Below are positions 1 to 6,091 of a stretch of 7,088 nt of DNA, piece by piece (the first letter of the stretch is position 1; every line of letters begins with the position of its first letter). The notes under the pieces are model-generated. The model had not been told where the DNA came from. It did not search any database and saw only the letters and a list, made by a program, of their open reading frames with translations. Source of the stretch: an uncultured Bacillaceae bacterium (GTDB lineage Bacteria; Bacillota; Bacilli; Bacillales; Alkalibacillaceae); contig CALGNY010000195.1 in assembly GCA_937958375.1 (NCBI GenBank), positions 1 through 7,088 of the forward strand, in the 5' to 3' direction. The position numbers were made by a program, and so were the translations under genes.

Positions 1-321
1 TAGAACCCTCCTAGAGGACATTCCCAGCTGATTACCCGCTCATTCTGGGTTATAGAACCCTCCTAGAGGACATTCCCAGCTGATTACCCGCTCATTCTGG
101 GTTATAGCACCCTCCTAGAGGACATTGCAGGCAGATATCCCACTCGTTCTGGGTTATAGAACCCTTCTAGAGGACATTCCCGGCAGATTTCCTGTTCGTT
201 CCGGGTAATAGAACCCTCTTAGAGAACATTCCCCTCAGAAGTCCGTATCGTTCAGGGTTATAGAAAGGCTCTAGAGGACTTTCCACCATAAACCCAAGGC
301 TGCTCAGACCTAGAAAACATT
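1..321. repeat. 52-bp tandem repeat array, truncated by left edge
   Basis: Units start at 1, 53, 105, 157 and 209, each exactly 52 bp. A shortened sixth unit starts at 261 and a remnant covers about 309-321. Units 1 and 2 are identical; units 3 to 6 diverge progressively towards ytxK. The best conserved part is CTAGAGGACATT, seen at 11, 63, 115, 167, 219, 271 and 310 with few changes; the last interval is 39 instead of 52, so unit 6 has lost about 13 bp. Each unit junction carries GGGTTATAGAACCC or a variant (a GGGTT/AACCC dyad), and the unit contains a second dyad, CCCAG/CTGGG. A 52-bp period is not a multiple of three, so the array is unlikely to code for a repeated peptide. Function unknown. 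It fills most of the region ahead of ytxK and ends about 90 bp before its start codon. Confidence 0.95.
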
Positions 322-349
322 AAAATCCCCATAATGCCATCCCCCCATT

Positions 350-380
350 TTGTGAAATTCAGGCCATTCTTTGCTAAACT
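350..380 (+). promoter_or_regulatory. Weak candidate promoter for ytxK
   Basis: TTGTGA at 350-355 could be a -35 box and TAAACT at 375-380 a -10 box. TAAACT is preceded by TGC, giving an extended -10 (TGn). The 19-bp spacing is long and both boxes deviate from consensus, so this is only the best candidate between the repeat array and the gene. It would start transcription near 387, shortly before the ribosome binding site at 398-404. Confidence 0.3.
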
Positions 381-410
381 AGAAAAAGACAGTTGAAGCG
401 GAGGTATTAA

Positions 411-1394
411 ATGGTCATGGAGAACGTTGAAAAGTTATTTGATTGGTTGGACGAAACGACGAAGGTTATCGAAAGCCAAGAATCCGTCCCATATTTAGAG
501 GCGTTAATCGCTTCCAGTGGTATTTTGTTTGACCCACAGTTACCGGATAACTTGGAACCGACTTATGAAGATAAATTAAAAAAACAGTTGGATGCAGTTG
601 AGTTGAATGATTATTCCAAAGAGGATCGAAGAAAGGCTATGCAGATTGCTATTTTGAAAGGGATGAAAGGCGCGACTCAACAGCATCACTATGTGACACC
701 GGATACGATCGGGGTCTTATTTGGTTATTTAATCGAAAAATTCTTGGATGGTCAGAAACACTTTCGGATGTTCGACCCAGCAGTCGGAACAGCGAATTTA
801 CTGCTGGCTGTGTTGAATCAGTTGGAAAATAAAGAGATTGAAGCATTTGGCAGTGAAGTGGATGCGACGTTATTGCGGCTTGCCTATAATCATACGAATT
901 TGCAAGAGCGTTCGATCGAATATTTCCATCAGGATAGCTTAAAGCCAATTTTACTTGAACCGGTCGATGTCATTTTGTCCGACCTGCCTGTTGGGTACTA
1001 TCCGGATGACGAAAATGCTCAAGGCTACCAATTGAAAGCGGAGGAAGGTCATTCGTTTTCGCATTATTTATTCATTGAGCAAAGTTTACGATATACGAAG
1101 CCCGGTGGGTATTTGTTTTTCTTGATTCCGAATTTCCTTTTTGAAATGGATACGGAAAAGAAATTGAACGAATTCCTTGCTGAAGTCGCATATATTAATG
1201 GAGTGCTCGAACTTCCTTCCTCATTATTCAAAAATGAAAAACAGGGGAAAAGCATACTTATATTACAAAAGAAAGGCGAGGGTGCGAAAAAACCGCGAAA
1301 AGTGATGCTTGCACAACTACCCTCCTTCAAAGATGCTCAAGCGATGAACCGAACAGTTGAGAATATCAATCATTGGTTTGAAAATGATCGTTAA
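411..1394 (+). CDS. ytxK: YtxK-like class I SAM-dependent methyltransferase
   Basis: A 327-residue protein, close in length to Bacillus YtxK. The fold is that of N6-adenine DNA methyltransferases of the HsdM type. An N-terminal helical part (about 1-90) leads into QHHYVTP (91-97), resembling the segment before the Rossmann domain in HsdM. The SAM-binding motif I is FDPAVGTANL (121-130), the acidic strand-2 motif is GSEVD (147-151), and motif IV is DVILSDLPVGYYP (186-198). PGG (231-233) and a C-terminal strand with FKNEKQGKSILILQK (273-287) follow. Motif IV reads DLPV instead of the NPPF/Y of active adenine methyltransferases, so DNA methylation should not be assumed. From family knowledge, relatives lie next to ackA in Bacillus and in streptococcal late competence operons (ComYH). 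Start: ATG at 411 has GCGGAGG at 398-404, 6 nt upstream; the in-frame ATG at 417 is spaced worse. It is probably cotranscribed with the EcsC gene 15 nt downstream. Confidence 0.88.
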   Translation: MVMENVEKLFDWLDETTKVIESQESVPYLEALIASSGILFDPQLPDNLEPTYEDKLKKQLDAVELNDYSKEDRRKAMQIAILKGMKGATQQHHYVTPDTIGVLFGYLIEKFLDGQKHFRMFDPAVGTANLLLAVLNQLENKEIEAFGSEVDATLLRLAYNHTNLQERSIEYFHQDSLKPILLEPVDVILSDLPVGYYPDDENAQGYQLKAEEGHSFSHYLFIEQSLRYTKPGGYLFFLIPNFLFEMDTEKKLNEFLAEVAYINGVLELPSSLFKNEKQGKSILILQKKGEGAKKPRKVMLAQLPSFKDAQAMNRTVENINHWFENDR

Positions 1395-1409
1395 AGGGAG
1401 TGGGATGCC

Positions 1410-2231
1410 ATGACGGAAGAGCGTGTGTTACGAGAGATTAAACGATGGGAAGAGCAAATATCTTCCTATGAAGTGAATGATTTCGAAAAGCTCTATGATG
1501 AGTGGCTCGGTCATTATTTTTCGAAGTTCCCCCAATCGGTGAGAGAGAGGTTCTTTGAGTCGATCGATCAGTGGTTTTTGTATACGTATACGTTTCTTCA
1601 AAACACGACGACCCAAACTGAAGCGATTGAGCGAATGATTCAAATTGCACGTACGTATGATGAAAATATCGAACGGATTGAAGATTTACGGTCATTATCC
1701 ATTGAAAAATTGACCTATTTGGCGGATCAGCAAGTGGCCAAAAACCGAGTATATAGCTTTGCGCAAGGTGGAATTACGGGAGCTGGAGGGTTTTTGTTTT
1801 TAGCGGCGGATATGCCATTGATTGTTGCGTTGAATCTACGGAGCATTCAGTTGATCGGAACATCCTTTGGGTATAATTTGAACCATCCGATTGAGATGAT
1901 TATTGCGTTAAAGGTGTTCCATGCAGGGATTTTGCCGAAGCGGCTACAATCAGCTGCTTGGAATGATTTGAAGGATTTGACCGATGATTTTGATTCGATT
2001 ATGGAAGATGAGGCTGTGTTGACAGATGAGACGTGGTTGGACCAGCCTGTTCGTCAACTATTCAAGACATTATTCATCGTCAGCTTTCGGAAAAAATTAT
2101 TTCAAGGAATTCCGCTGATCAGTGTCGGTATCGGTGCTGCTTACAACTATAAATTGGCCAGGCAGCTGACCGACTTTGCCAAGCGATTTTATCAATATCG
2201 GTTTGTGCACGAACAACAATCAAAATCTTAG
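1410..2231 (+). CDS. EcsC family protein
   Basis: A 273-residue protein of the EcsC family (DUF/Pfam EcsC). The N-terminal 110 residues are charged and helical with many W/Y/F residues. A glycine-rich hydrophobic stretch follows at about 115-155 (AQGGITGAGGFLFLAADMP is its core), then IQLIG and a conserved-looking alpha segment. The C-terminus holds a second hydrophobic glycine segment, IPLISVGIGAAYNYKLA (about 234-250), ending in an aromatic, basic FAKRFYQYRF. These two segments may associate with or dip into the membrane, but neither is a clear signal peptide. B. subtilis EcsC is encoded with the EcsAB ABC transporter; here no ABC genes are adjacent, so this is a stand-alone paralogue whose biochemical role is unknown. 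ATG at 1410 follows AAAGGGAG (1393-1400) by 9 nt; this site overlaps the ytxK stop codon, which suggests translational coupling. The gene ends just before a bidirectional terminator. Confidence 0.85.
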   Translation: MTEERVLREIKRWEEQISSYEVNDFEKLYDEWLGHYFSKFPQSVRERFFESIDQWFLYTYTFLQNTTTQTEAIERMIQIARTYDENIERIEDLRSLSIEKLTYLADQQVAKNRVYSFAQGGITGAGGFLFLAADMPLIVALNLRSIQLIGTSFGYNLNHPIEMIIALKVFHAGILPKRLQSAAWNDLKDLTDDFDSIMEDEAVLTDETWLDQPVRQLFKTLFIVSFRKKLFQGIPLISVGIGAAYNYKLARQLTDFAKRFYQYRFVHEQQSKS

Positions 2232-2238
2232 ACAGTGC

Positions 2239-2280
2239 AAAAAAAGTGGCCTAATACATGTGTCGGATTAGGCCACCCGT
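2239..2280. terminator. Bidirectional terminator between EcsC and UspA genes
   Basis: A 10-bp perfect stem, GTGGCCTAAT (2246-2255) and ATTAGGCCAC (2267-2276), has an 11-nt loop. Seven A residues precede it (2239-2245), which become a U-run for - strand transcription, so it is strongest as the terminator of the uspA gene. On the + strand only a mixed CCGTTTGTT follows, so termination of the EcsC transcript is probably less efficient. Confidence 0.9.
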
Positions 2281-2283
2281 TTG

Positions 2284-2748
2284 TTAAGCTTCTTTTTTGT
2301 CTTCGCGAATGTTTTTGCGGACGACGAGAACGTCCATGGAAGCGAAGCGGGTGATATGCTCAGATACACTTCCGATGAAAAAACGTTCGACCGCGTTCAG
2401 TCCGGTCGCGCCACAAATAATCAGATCGGCTTTTTTCTTGGGTGCAATATCTTTTGGAATTTTTACTTTCGGTGAGCCGTTTTCGAGGACGGTTTCGACG
2501 TTATTTAATCCGGCACTTTCAGCTCTTTCTCGGTAATTTTGCAAGAGCTGGTGTGCGTCATTTTCGACTCGATCCGAAACGCCTCGATCGTAGGCCTCTA
2601 CAGATGAATAAACTCGAGTGTCAACAACATGGGCAATAATCAGTCTTGCATCGTTTCGTTTCGCGATTTCAATTGCTTTCTCAAAAGCGAATTCCGATGC
2701 TTCCGAACCATCAACAGCGACGAGAATATCATGATATTCCATTGCCAT
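2284..2748 (-). CDS. Universal stress protein, UspA family (ATP-binding type)
   Basis: A single-domain Usp protein of 154 residues, a usual length. It opens with a beta strand DILVAVDGS (7-15), where D13 is the conserved nucleotide-contacting aspartate. The second strand is RLIIAHVVD (35-43). The C-terminal half has the complete ATP-binding signature G-x2-G-x9-G-S: G113, G116, G126 and S127. The last strand is MDVLVVRK. Usp proteins are cytoplasmic dimers linked to survival under starvation and other stress; the exact role of this one is not inferable. Start choice: an ATG 14 codons upstream (2790) is possible, but the ATG at 2748 has GGAGG (2757-2761) at 8 nt and gives the normal Usp N-terminus, so the upstream start is rejected. 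It is monocistronic, convergent with the EcsC gene and divergent from the SDR gene. Confidence 0.93.
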   Translation of the reverse strand: MAMEYHDILVAVDGSEASEFAFEKAIEIAKRNDARLIIAHVVDTRVYSSVEAYDRGVSDRVENDAHQLLQNYRERAESAGLNNVETVLENGSPKVKIPKDIAPKKKADLIICGATGLNAVERFFIGSVSEHITRFASMDVLVVRKNIREDKKEA

Positions 2749-2756
2749 ATCCGACA

Positions 2757-2761
2757 CCTCC
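2757..2761 (-). promoter_or_regulatory. Ribosome binding site fixing the uspA start
   Basis: GGAGG on the - strand lies 8 nt before the ATG at 2748 and inside the longer open frame that begins at 2790. This supports the shorter protein of 154 residues. Confidence 0.85.
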
Positions 2762-2780
2762 AAAGAATGGGTTACCATTA

Positions 2781-2809
2781 AGTATATCATGATTCGATTG
2801 AAATCAAAC
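2781..2809 (-). promoter_or_regulatory. Candidate extended -10 promoter for uspA
   Basis: On the - strand TGATATACT (2781-2789) gives a TGn-extended -10 with TATACT. Upstream, TTGATT (2802-2807) matches the first four -35 bases, but with a short 15-bp spacer. Transcription would start about 2774, leaving a leader of roughly 25 nt that contains the GGAGG site. Confidence 0.4.
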
Positions 2810-2868
2810 GTGATTACAATCCAAGTGGGTATGATTTTTTATAAGAATATGTGGGTAGGTGAAAAAGT

Positions 2869-3633
2869 GTGCGACATGTATTGATTACGGCCGGTACGAA
2901 AGGCCTCGGCAAAATGATGACCGATTATTTTTTAAGTCAAGGTTATAGTGTGACGGCGACTTATCGTTCGGATGACAAACGTGCGAAGGAATTACAAAAA
3001 GATTATCAGCATATCAGCGATCGCCTGCAAATTCTGCAATTGGACGTGACGGATCACAAACAAATTAAACACATCGTCCATGAAGTGGTCGAGCGGTTTG
3101 GTCGCATTGATTGCTTTGTCAGTAACGCGGGTCCATATATTTTTGAACGGAAAAAATTAGTTGATTATGAAGAGAGCGAATGGAAAGAAATGGTCAATGG
3201 GAATCTCGATGTTTCCTTTTATTTTTTGAAAGAAATCATTCCAATGATGCGAAAACAACAGTTTGGACGAGTTGTTTTTCTAGGGTTCCAAGGGGTCAAC
3301 CAAACGCCAGGATGGATTTATCGCTCCGCATTTGCTGCTGCGAAAGTAGGTACGGCCTCGCTCATGAAGACAATCGCATTGGAAGAAGCGGAGCACGGCA
3401 TTACCGCAAATATGGTAGCGCCAGGCAATATTACAGGGGAAATGAAGGAGAGTCGCATCGCACAAAGCAGAGATGTCAATGATTCAGAAACGCCAATCGG
3501 GAGACCTGGAACCGGAGAGGATATCGCTCGGACGGTCGGATTTTTGGCTCAGGAAGATTCAGATATGATTACAGGTTCTGTGATTGAAGTGACGGGTGGT
3601 TTAGATGTGATTCATCGTCATTTGACAAAATAA
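2869..3633 (+). CDS. SDR-family protein (YtkK-like), catalytic residues atypical
   Basis: A 254-residue short-chain dehydrogenase/reductase fold. The nucleotide-binding loop is TAGTKGLG (7-14), where the usual TGxxxGxG has Ala at the first Gly. LDVTD (58-62) and NAG (86-88) are classical SDR motifs, N112 matches the active-site Asn, and the C-terminal GSVIEVTGG (236-244) is typical. At the active site the YxxxK motif reads F155-A-A-A-K159, and the strand normally ending in catalytic Ser reads VVFLGF (135-140), so both Ser and Tyr appear to be missing. It could be a non-classical reductase, a nucleotide-binding regulator, or use another residue such as Y151. The general fold resembles FabG-type 3-oxoacyl-ACP reductases and Bacillus YtkK. 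Start: GTG at 2869, with AGGTG (2857-2861) 7 nt upstream; no better in-frame start places the Rossmann strand correctly. ald lies 73 nt downstream with no terminator between. Confidence 0.85.
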   Translation: MRHVLITAGTKGLGKMMTDYFLSQGYSVTATYRSDDKRAKELQKDYQHISDRLQILQLDVTDHKQIKHIVHEVVERFGRIDCFVSNAGPYIFERKKLVDYEESEWKEMVNGNLDVSFYFLKEIIPMMRKQQFGRVVFLGFQGVNQTPGWIYRSAFAAAKVGTASLMKTIALEEAEHGITANMVAPGNITGEMKESRIAQSRDVNDSETPIGRPGTGEDIARTVGFLAQEDSDMITGSVIEVTGGLDVIHRHLTK

Positions 3634-3634
3634 T

Positions 3635-3663
3635 TTCACATTTGCGAAAACAAATGATATATT
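3635..3663 (+). promoter_or_regulatory. Sigma-A-type promoter for ald
   Basis: TTCACA (3635-3640) and TATATT (3658-3663) are separated by exactly 17 bp, and each matches the sigma-A consensus at five of six positions. Transcription would begin near 3670, giving a leader of about 37 nt that includes the AGGAGG site at 3691-3696. The promoter begins immediately after the SDR stop codon, so ald can be transcribed alone as well as by read-through. Confidence 0.65.
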
Positions 3664-3690
3664 GGAATCGGCTACATATTTTGGTTATTT

Positions 3691-3696
3691 AGGAGG
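3691..3696 (+). promoter_or_regulatory. Ribosome binding site fixing the ald start
   Basis: AGGAGG is 10 nt upstream of ATG 3707. The open frame extends 15 codons further upstream, to a non-ATG start at 3662, but that extension overlaps the promoter and lacks a site of its own, so 3707 is the start. Confidence 0.85.
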
Positions 3697-3706
3697 TATT
3701 GGGTGT

Positions 3707-4822
3707 ATGAGAATTGGTGTTCCTAAAGAGATAAAAAACAACGAAAACCGGGTCGCATTGACTCCAGCCGGGGTCGTGGCTTTCGTTAATCAAGGTCATG
3801 AAGTGTATGTCGAAACGAATGCCGGTGCGGGTTCCAATTTTACGGACGAGCAGTATGCTGAGGCAGGAGCGACGATTGTTTCGACGGCTAAAGAAGCCTG
3901 GGAGCAAGAAATGGTGATGAAGGTCAAGGAACCATTGGAAGAGGAATATGAGTATTTCTATGAAGGGCAAATATTACTGACGTTCCTACATTTGGCGAAT
4001 GAACCTGAAGTTACGAAAGCGCTGATCGAGAATAAAGTCGTTGGCATTGCTTATGAAACGGTTCAGCTTGCAAACGGCTCCTTGCCACTGCTGACGCCGA
4101 TGAGTGAAGTTGCTGGTCGGATGGCCGCTCAGATCGGTGCACAATTTTTGGAGAAAACAAAAGGTGGTAAAGGGATTCTCTTAAGCGGAATTCCAGGCGT
4201 ACCTCGCGCAAACGTCACGGTCATCGGTGGCGGCGGTGTCGGAACAGGTGCTGCAAAAATCGCTGTCGGCTTAGGAGCAGATGTCACGATTATGGATGTC
4301 AATGCGGCTAGACTCCGGGAACTGGATGACCTTTTCGGCAATCAAGTCAACACGGTCATGTCGAATCCGCTGAATATCGAACAGGCTGTTGCAAAATCTG
4401 ACTTAGTGATTGGTGCTGTCTTGATTCCAGGCGCGAAAGCACCAACCCTTGTTACGGAAGAAATGGTCAAAAAGATGTCGCCTGGGTCTGTCGTTGTCGA
4501 TGTTGCCGTTGATCAAGGTGGGATTTTCGAAACGATCGATCGCGTGACGACACATGATGATCCAACGTTCGAAAAACACGGCGTTGTCCATTATGCCGTA
4601 GCGAACATGCCGGGTGCGGTTCCACGGACGTCCACTCTTGGGCTCACAAACGTAACGGTTCCTTACGCTCTACAGATTGCCAACAAAGGTTATCAAAAAG
4701 CATGCCAGGATGATGAAAGCTTACGAAAAGGAATCAACACATTAGATGGTTACTGCACGTACCAAGCGGTTGCCGATGCACATCAATTGGATTATAAAGA
4801 CGTAAACGAATTACTTGCATAA
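3707..4822 (+). CDS. ald: Alanine dehydrogenase
   Basis: NAD-dependent L-alanine dehydrogenase: L-alanine + NAD + water gives pyruvate, ammonia and NADH; cytoplasmic, usually hexameric. The 371-residue length fits Bacillus enzymes (about 370-378). It begins MRIGVPKEIKNNENRVALTP, the family signature. Known active-site residues are all present: R15, K74 and H95 for pyruvate binding and catalysis, and D269 in VDVAVDQGG. The NAD-binding loop is VIGGGGVGTGAA (172-183), with D197 at the end of the next strand as the ribose-binding acid. NMPGAVPRTST (300-310) is the conserved C-terminal motif. The gene allows growth on alanine and supplies pyruvate during sporulation in Bacillus (family knowledge). 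It has its own promoter and a strong terminator. The nearby peptidase gene would produce free amino acids, but the two are convergent rather than one operon. Nothing looks degraded. Confidence 0.98.
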   Translation: MRIGVPKEIKNNENRVALTPAGVVAFVNQGHEVYVETNAGAGSNFTDEQYAEAGATIVSTAKEAWEQEMVMKVKEPLEEEYEYFYEGQILLTFLHLANEPEVTKALIENKVVGIAYETVQLANGSLPLLTPMSEVAGRMAAQIGAQFLEKTKGGKGILLSGIPGVPRANVTVIGGGGVGTGAAKIAVGLGADVTIMDVNAARLRELDDLFGNQVNTVMSNPLNIEQAVAKSDLVIGAVLIPGAKAPTLVTEEMVKKMSPGSVVVDVAVDQGGIFETIDRVTTHDDPTFEKHGVVHYAVANMPGAVPRTSTLGLTNVTVPYALQIANKGYQKACQDDESLRKGINTLDGYCTYQAVADAHQLDYKDVNELLA

Positions 4823-4823
4823 G

Positions 4824-4868
4824 AAAAAACTCTCAAGCATAGGAAGTCTCTTTGCTTGAGAGTTTTTT
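4824..4868. terminator. Bidirectional terminator between ald and M24 peptidase
   Basis: The arms ACTCTCAAGCA (4829-4839) and TGCTTGAGAGT (4853-4863) pair perfectly over 11 bp. The A-run before and T-run after extend the pairing to 16 bp (4824-4839 with 4853-4868), around a 13-nt loop. With A6 on one side and T6 on the other it works equally well for ald on + and the peptidase on -. Confidence 0.95.
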
Positions 4869-4893
4869 AATTTACTTAGGACGTATTTGACAA

Positions 4894-5982
4894 TTACAAT
4901 TCCATGAATTCTTTTGTGAAATTCGTTAACGTTTCAGCACCTTCGGAAGTGATGAACACATCATCTTCAATCCGGACACCACCGACGCCAGGCAAATAGA
5001 TTCCTGGTTCAATGGTGTAGCACATGCCTTGCTGGAGTGGTGATGGATTATTCGATGCAAGCGACGGAAATTCATGGACATCGATGCCGAGCCCATGTCC
5101 GATCCGATGCATAAAATAGTCGCCATAGCCCGCTTTTTCGATGACCTGTCGGGCGGCCTGGTCGATTTCACCAAGTGGAGCACCGACGACACTTGCTTCC
5201 AATGCTTTCAATTCTGCATCGAGCACAATCTGGTAAATCTCTTTCTGTTGTTCGGTTGCTGGTCCTAAAGCAACGGTCCGGGTAATATCCGAACAATAGC
5301 CTTGGTGGACCACACCTAAGTCCATTAATACAAGGTCACCTTTCTGTATCTTTGTCAGGTCTGGATTACCATGCGGAGCGGCAGATTTTTCACCTGCTAA
5401 AACGGTTGTGGAAAAAGACATTTCACGAATGCCTTCTTTTTTGACGGCGTACTCGATTTCTGCAATCAAATCCAATTCGGTTTTTCCTTCACGGATATGT
5501 TTGATGGCCGTTTCAATCGCAAAATCGGCATAGGACGCCGCTTCTTTCAGCAATCGATATTCATGATCGTCTTTGATCAAACGAAGTTGGTTTAGCATTT
5601 GCTGGCCGTCGACAATTTGAGCTTTCTGAAACAACTGTTTTAATCGGTCAAAACGCGCCACATTCAATACTTCTTTTTCGATTGCCAATCGATTCACTGT
5701 GTTCGAATCGCCAATCTTATCGGAAAAAACCGCCCACGGATCTTCATGGTCGGCATAATACACGACGGTTTCCGTAAAGCCTGCATTTTCAACATCTTCT
5801 TTTTCTAGAGCTGGAGAGATTAAGATCACTTTACCGGATGTGTCTACGTACAAACCAAGTAAACGCTCATGAGCTTCGGCGTATATGTTCGTGTAGTAAA
5901 ATAAGTTGGACTTTGACGTCAGGAACACGGCGTCAATCTGGTCTGATTCCATTGCTTGAATTAGTCGATCGATTCGACTCAT
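4894..5982 (-). CDS. Xaa-Pro peptidase, M24B family (PepQ/YkvY/YqhT-like)
   Basis: A 362-residue metallopeptidase with the two-domain creatinase/prolidase architecture. The N-terminal domain (1-about 135) begins IDRLIQAMESDQIDAVFLTS and contains NLFYYTNI. The C-terminal pita-bread domain carries all five dinuclear metal ligands: D221 (LMDLG), D232 (SDITRT), H296 (HRIGHGLG), E325 (TIEPGIY) and E339 (RIEDD). The accessory histidines H204 (APHG) and H303 (DVHEF) are also present. Such enzymes cleave the bond before proline in dipeptides or short peptides in the cytoplasm, usually with Mn or Co. Length and motifs cannot separate a dipeptidase (PepQ) from an aminopeptidase (PapA/YqhT), so no symbol is given. 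ATG at 5982 follows GAGGTG (5988-5993) by 5 nt. It is a single-gene unit, convergent with ald and divergent from ytkL. It looks intact. Confidence 0.95.
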   Translation of the reverse strand: MSRIDRLIQAMESDQIDAVFLTSKSNLFYYTNIYAEAHERLLGLYVDTSGKVILISPALEKEDVENAGFTETVVYYADHEDPWAVFSDKIGDSNTVNRLAIEKEVLNVARFDRLKQLFQKAQIVDGQQMLNQLRLIKDDHEYRLLKEAASYADFAIETAIKHIREGKTELDLIAEIEYAVKKEGIREMSFSTTVLAGEKSAAPHGNPDLTKIQKGDLVLMDLGVVHQGYCSDITRTVALGPATEQQKEIYQIVLDAELKALEASVVGAPLGEIDQAARQVIEKAGYGDYFMHRIGHGLGIDVHEFPSLASNNPSPLQQGMCYTIEPGIYLPGVGGVRIEDDVFITSEGAETLTNFTKEFMEL

Positions 5983-6012
5983 ATCATCACCTCAAAATTA
6001 TAGTTCTTATGT

Positions 6013-6023
6013 GTTATCATAAC
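6013..6023. promoter_or_regulatory. Palindrome in the divergent peptidase/ytkL intergenic region
   Basis: GTTATCATAAC is a perfect 11-bp palindrome around a central C. It lies 31 bp before the peptidase start and 69 bp before ytkL, where a shared operator would sit. On the - strand it overlaps TATGAT (6016-6021), a possible -10 for the peptidase with only a poor -35. No known regulator is assigned. Confidence 0.3.
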
Positions 6024-6076
6024 GAAACAAGGGAATTTAGGGAATAGTGACGAATGAAACAATGAAGAACAATTTT

Positions 6077-6083
6077 AAGGAGG
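6077..6083 (+). promoter_or_regulatory. Ribosome binding site fixing the ytkL start
   Basis: AAGGAGG lies 8 nt before ATG 6092. The frame is open back to an alternative start at 6047, but that would place this strong site inside the coding region and give a 15-residue extension unlike the family. Confidence 0.85.
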
Positions 6084-6091
6084 TCTTTTTC

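Noticed and set aside
649..948. - strand open frame of 99 codons inside ytxK
   Set aside because: It is antisense to a well-supported gene, has no recognisable motif, and reads as a shadow; the same holds for the other antisense and alternate-frame openings within the main genes.
2749..2790. Longer 168-residue version of the universal stress protein
   Set aside because: The strong GGAGG site lies inside the extension and the shorter form matches the family N-terminus.
2827..2832. GGGTAT as a SigB-type -10 for the SDR gene
   Set aside because: No GTTT-type -35 occurs 12-15 bp upstream, so the general stress promoter is not supported.
3622..3627. Perfect TTGACA at the end of the SDR gene as a -35 for ald
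   Set aside because: No -10 occurs at 16-18 bp; TTCACA at 3635 with TATATT at 17 bp is the better pair.
5997..6002. Perfect TATAAT on the - strand before the peptidase gene
   Set aside because: It lies only 3 nt from the GAGGTG ribosome binding site, so transcription from it would start inside that site; the -35 region also lacks a match.
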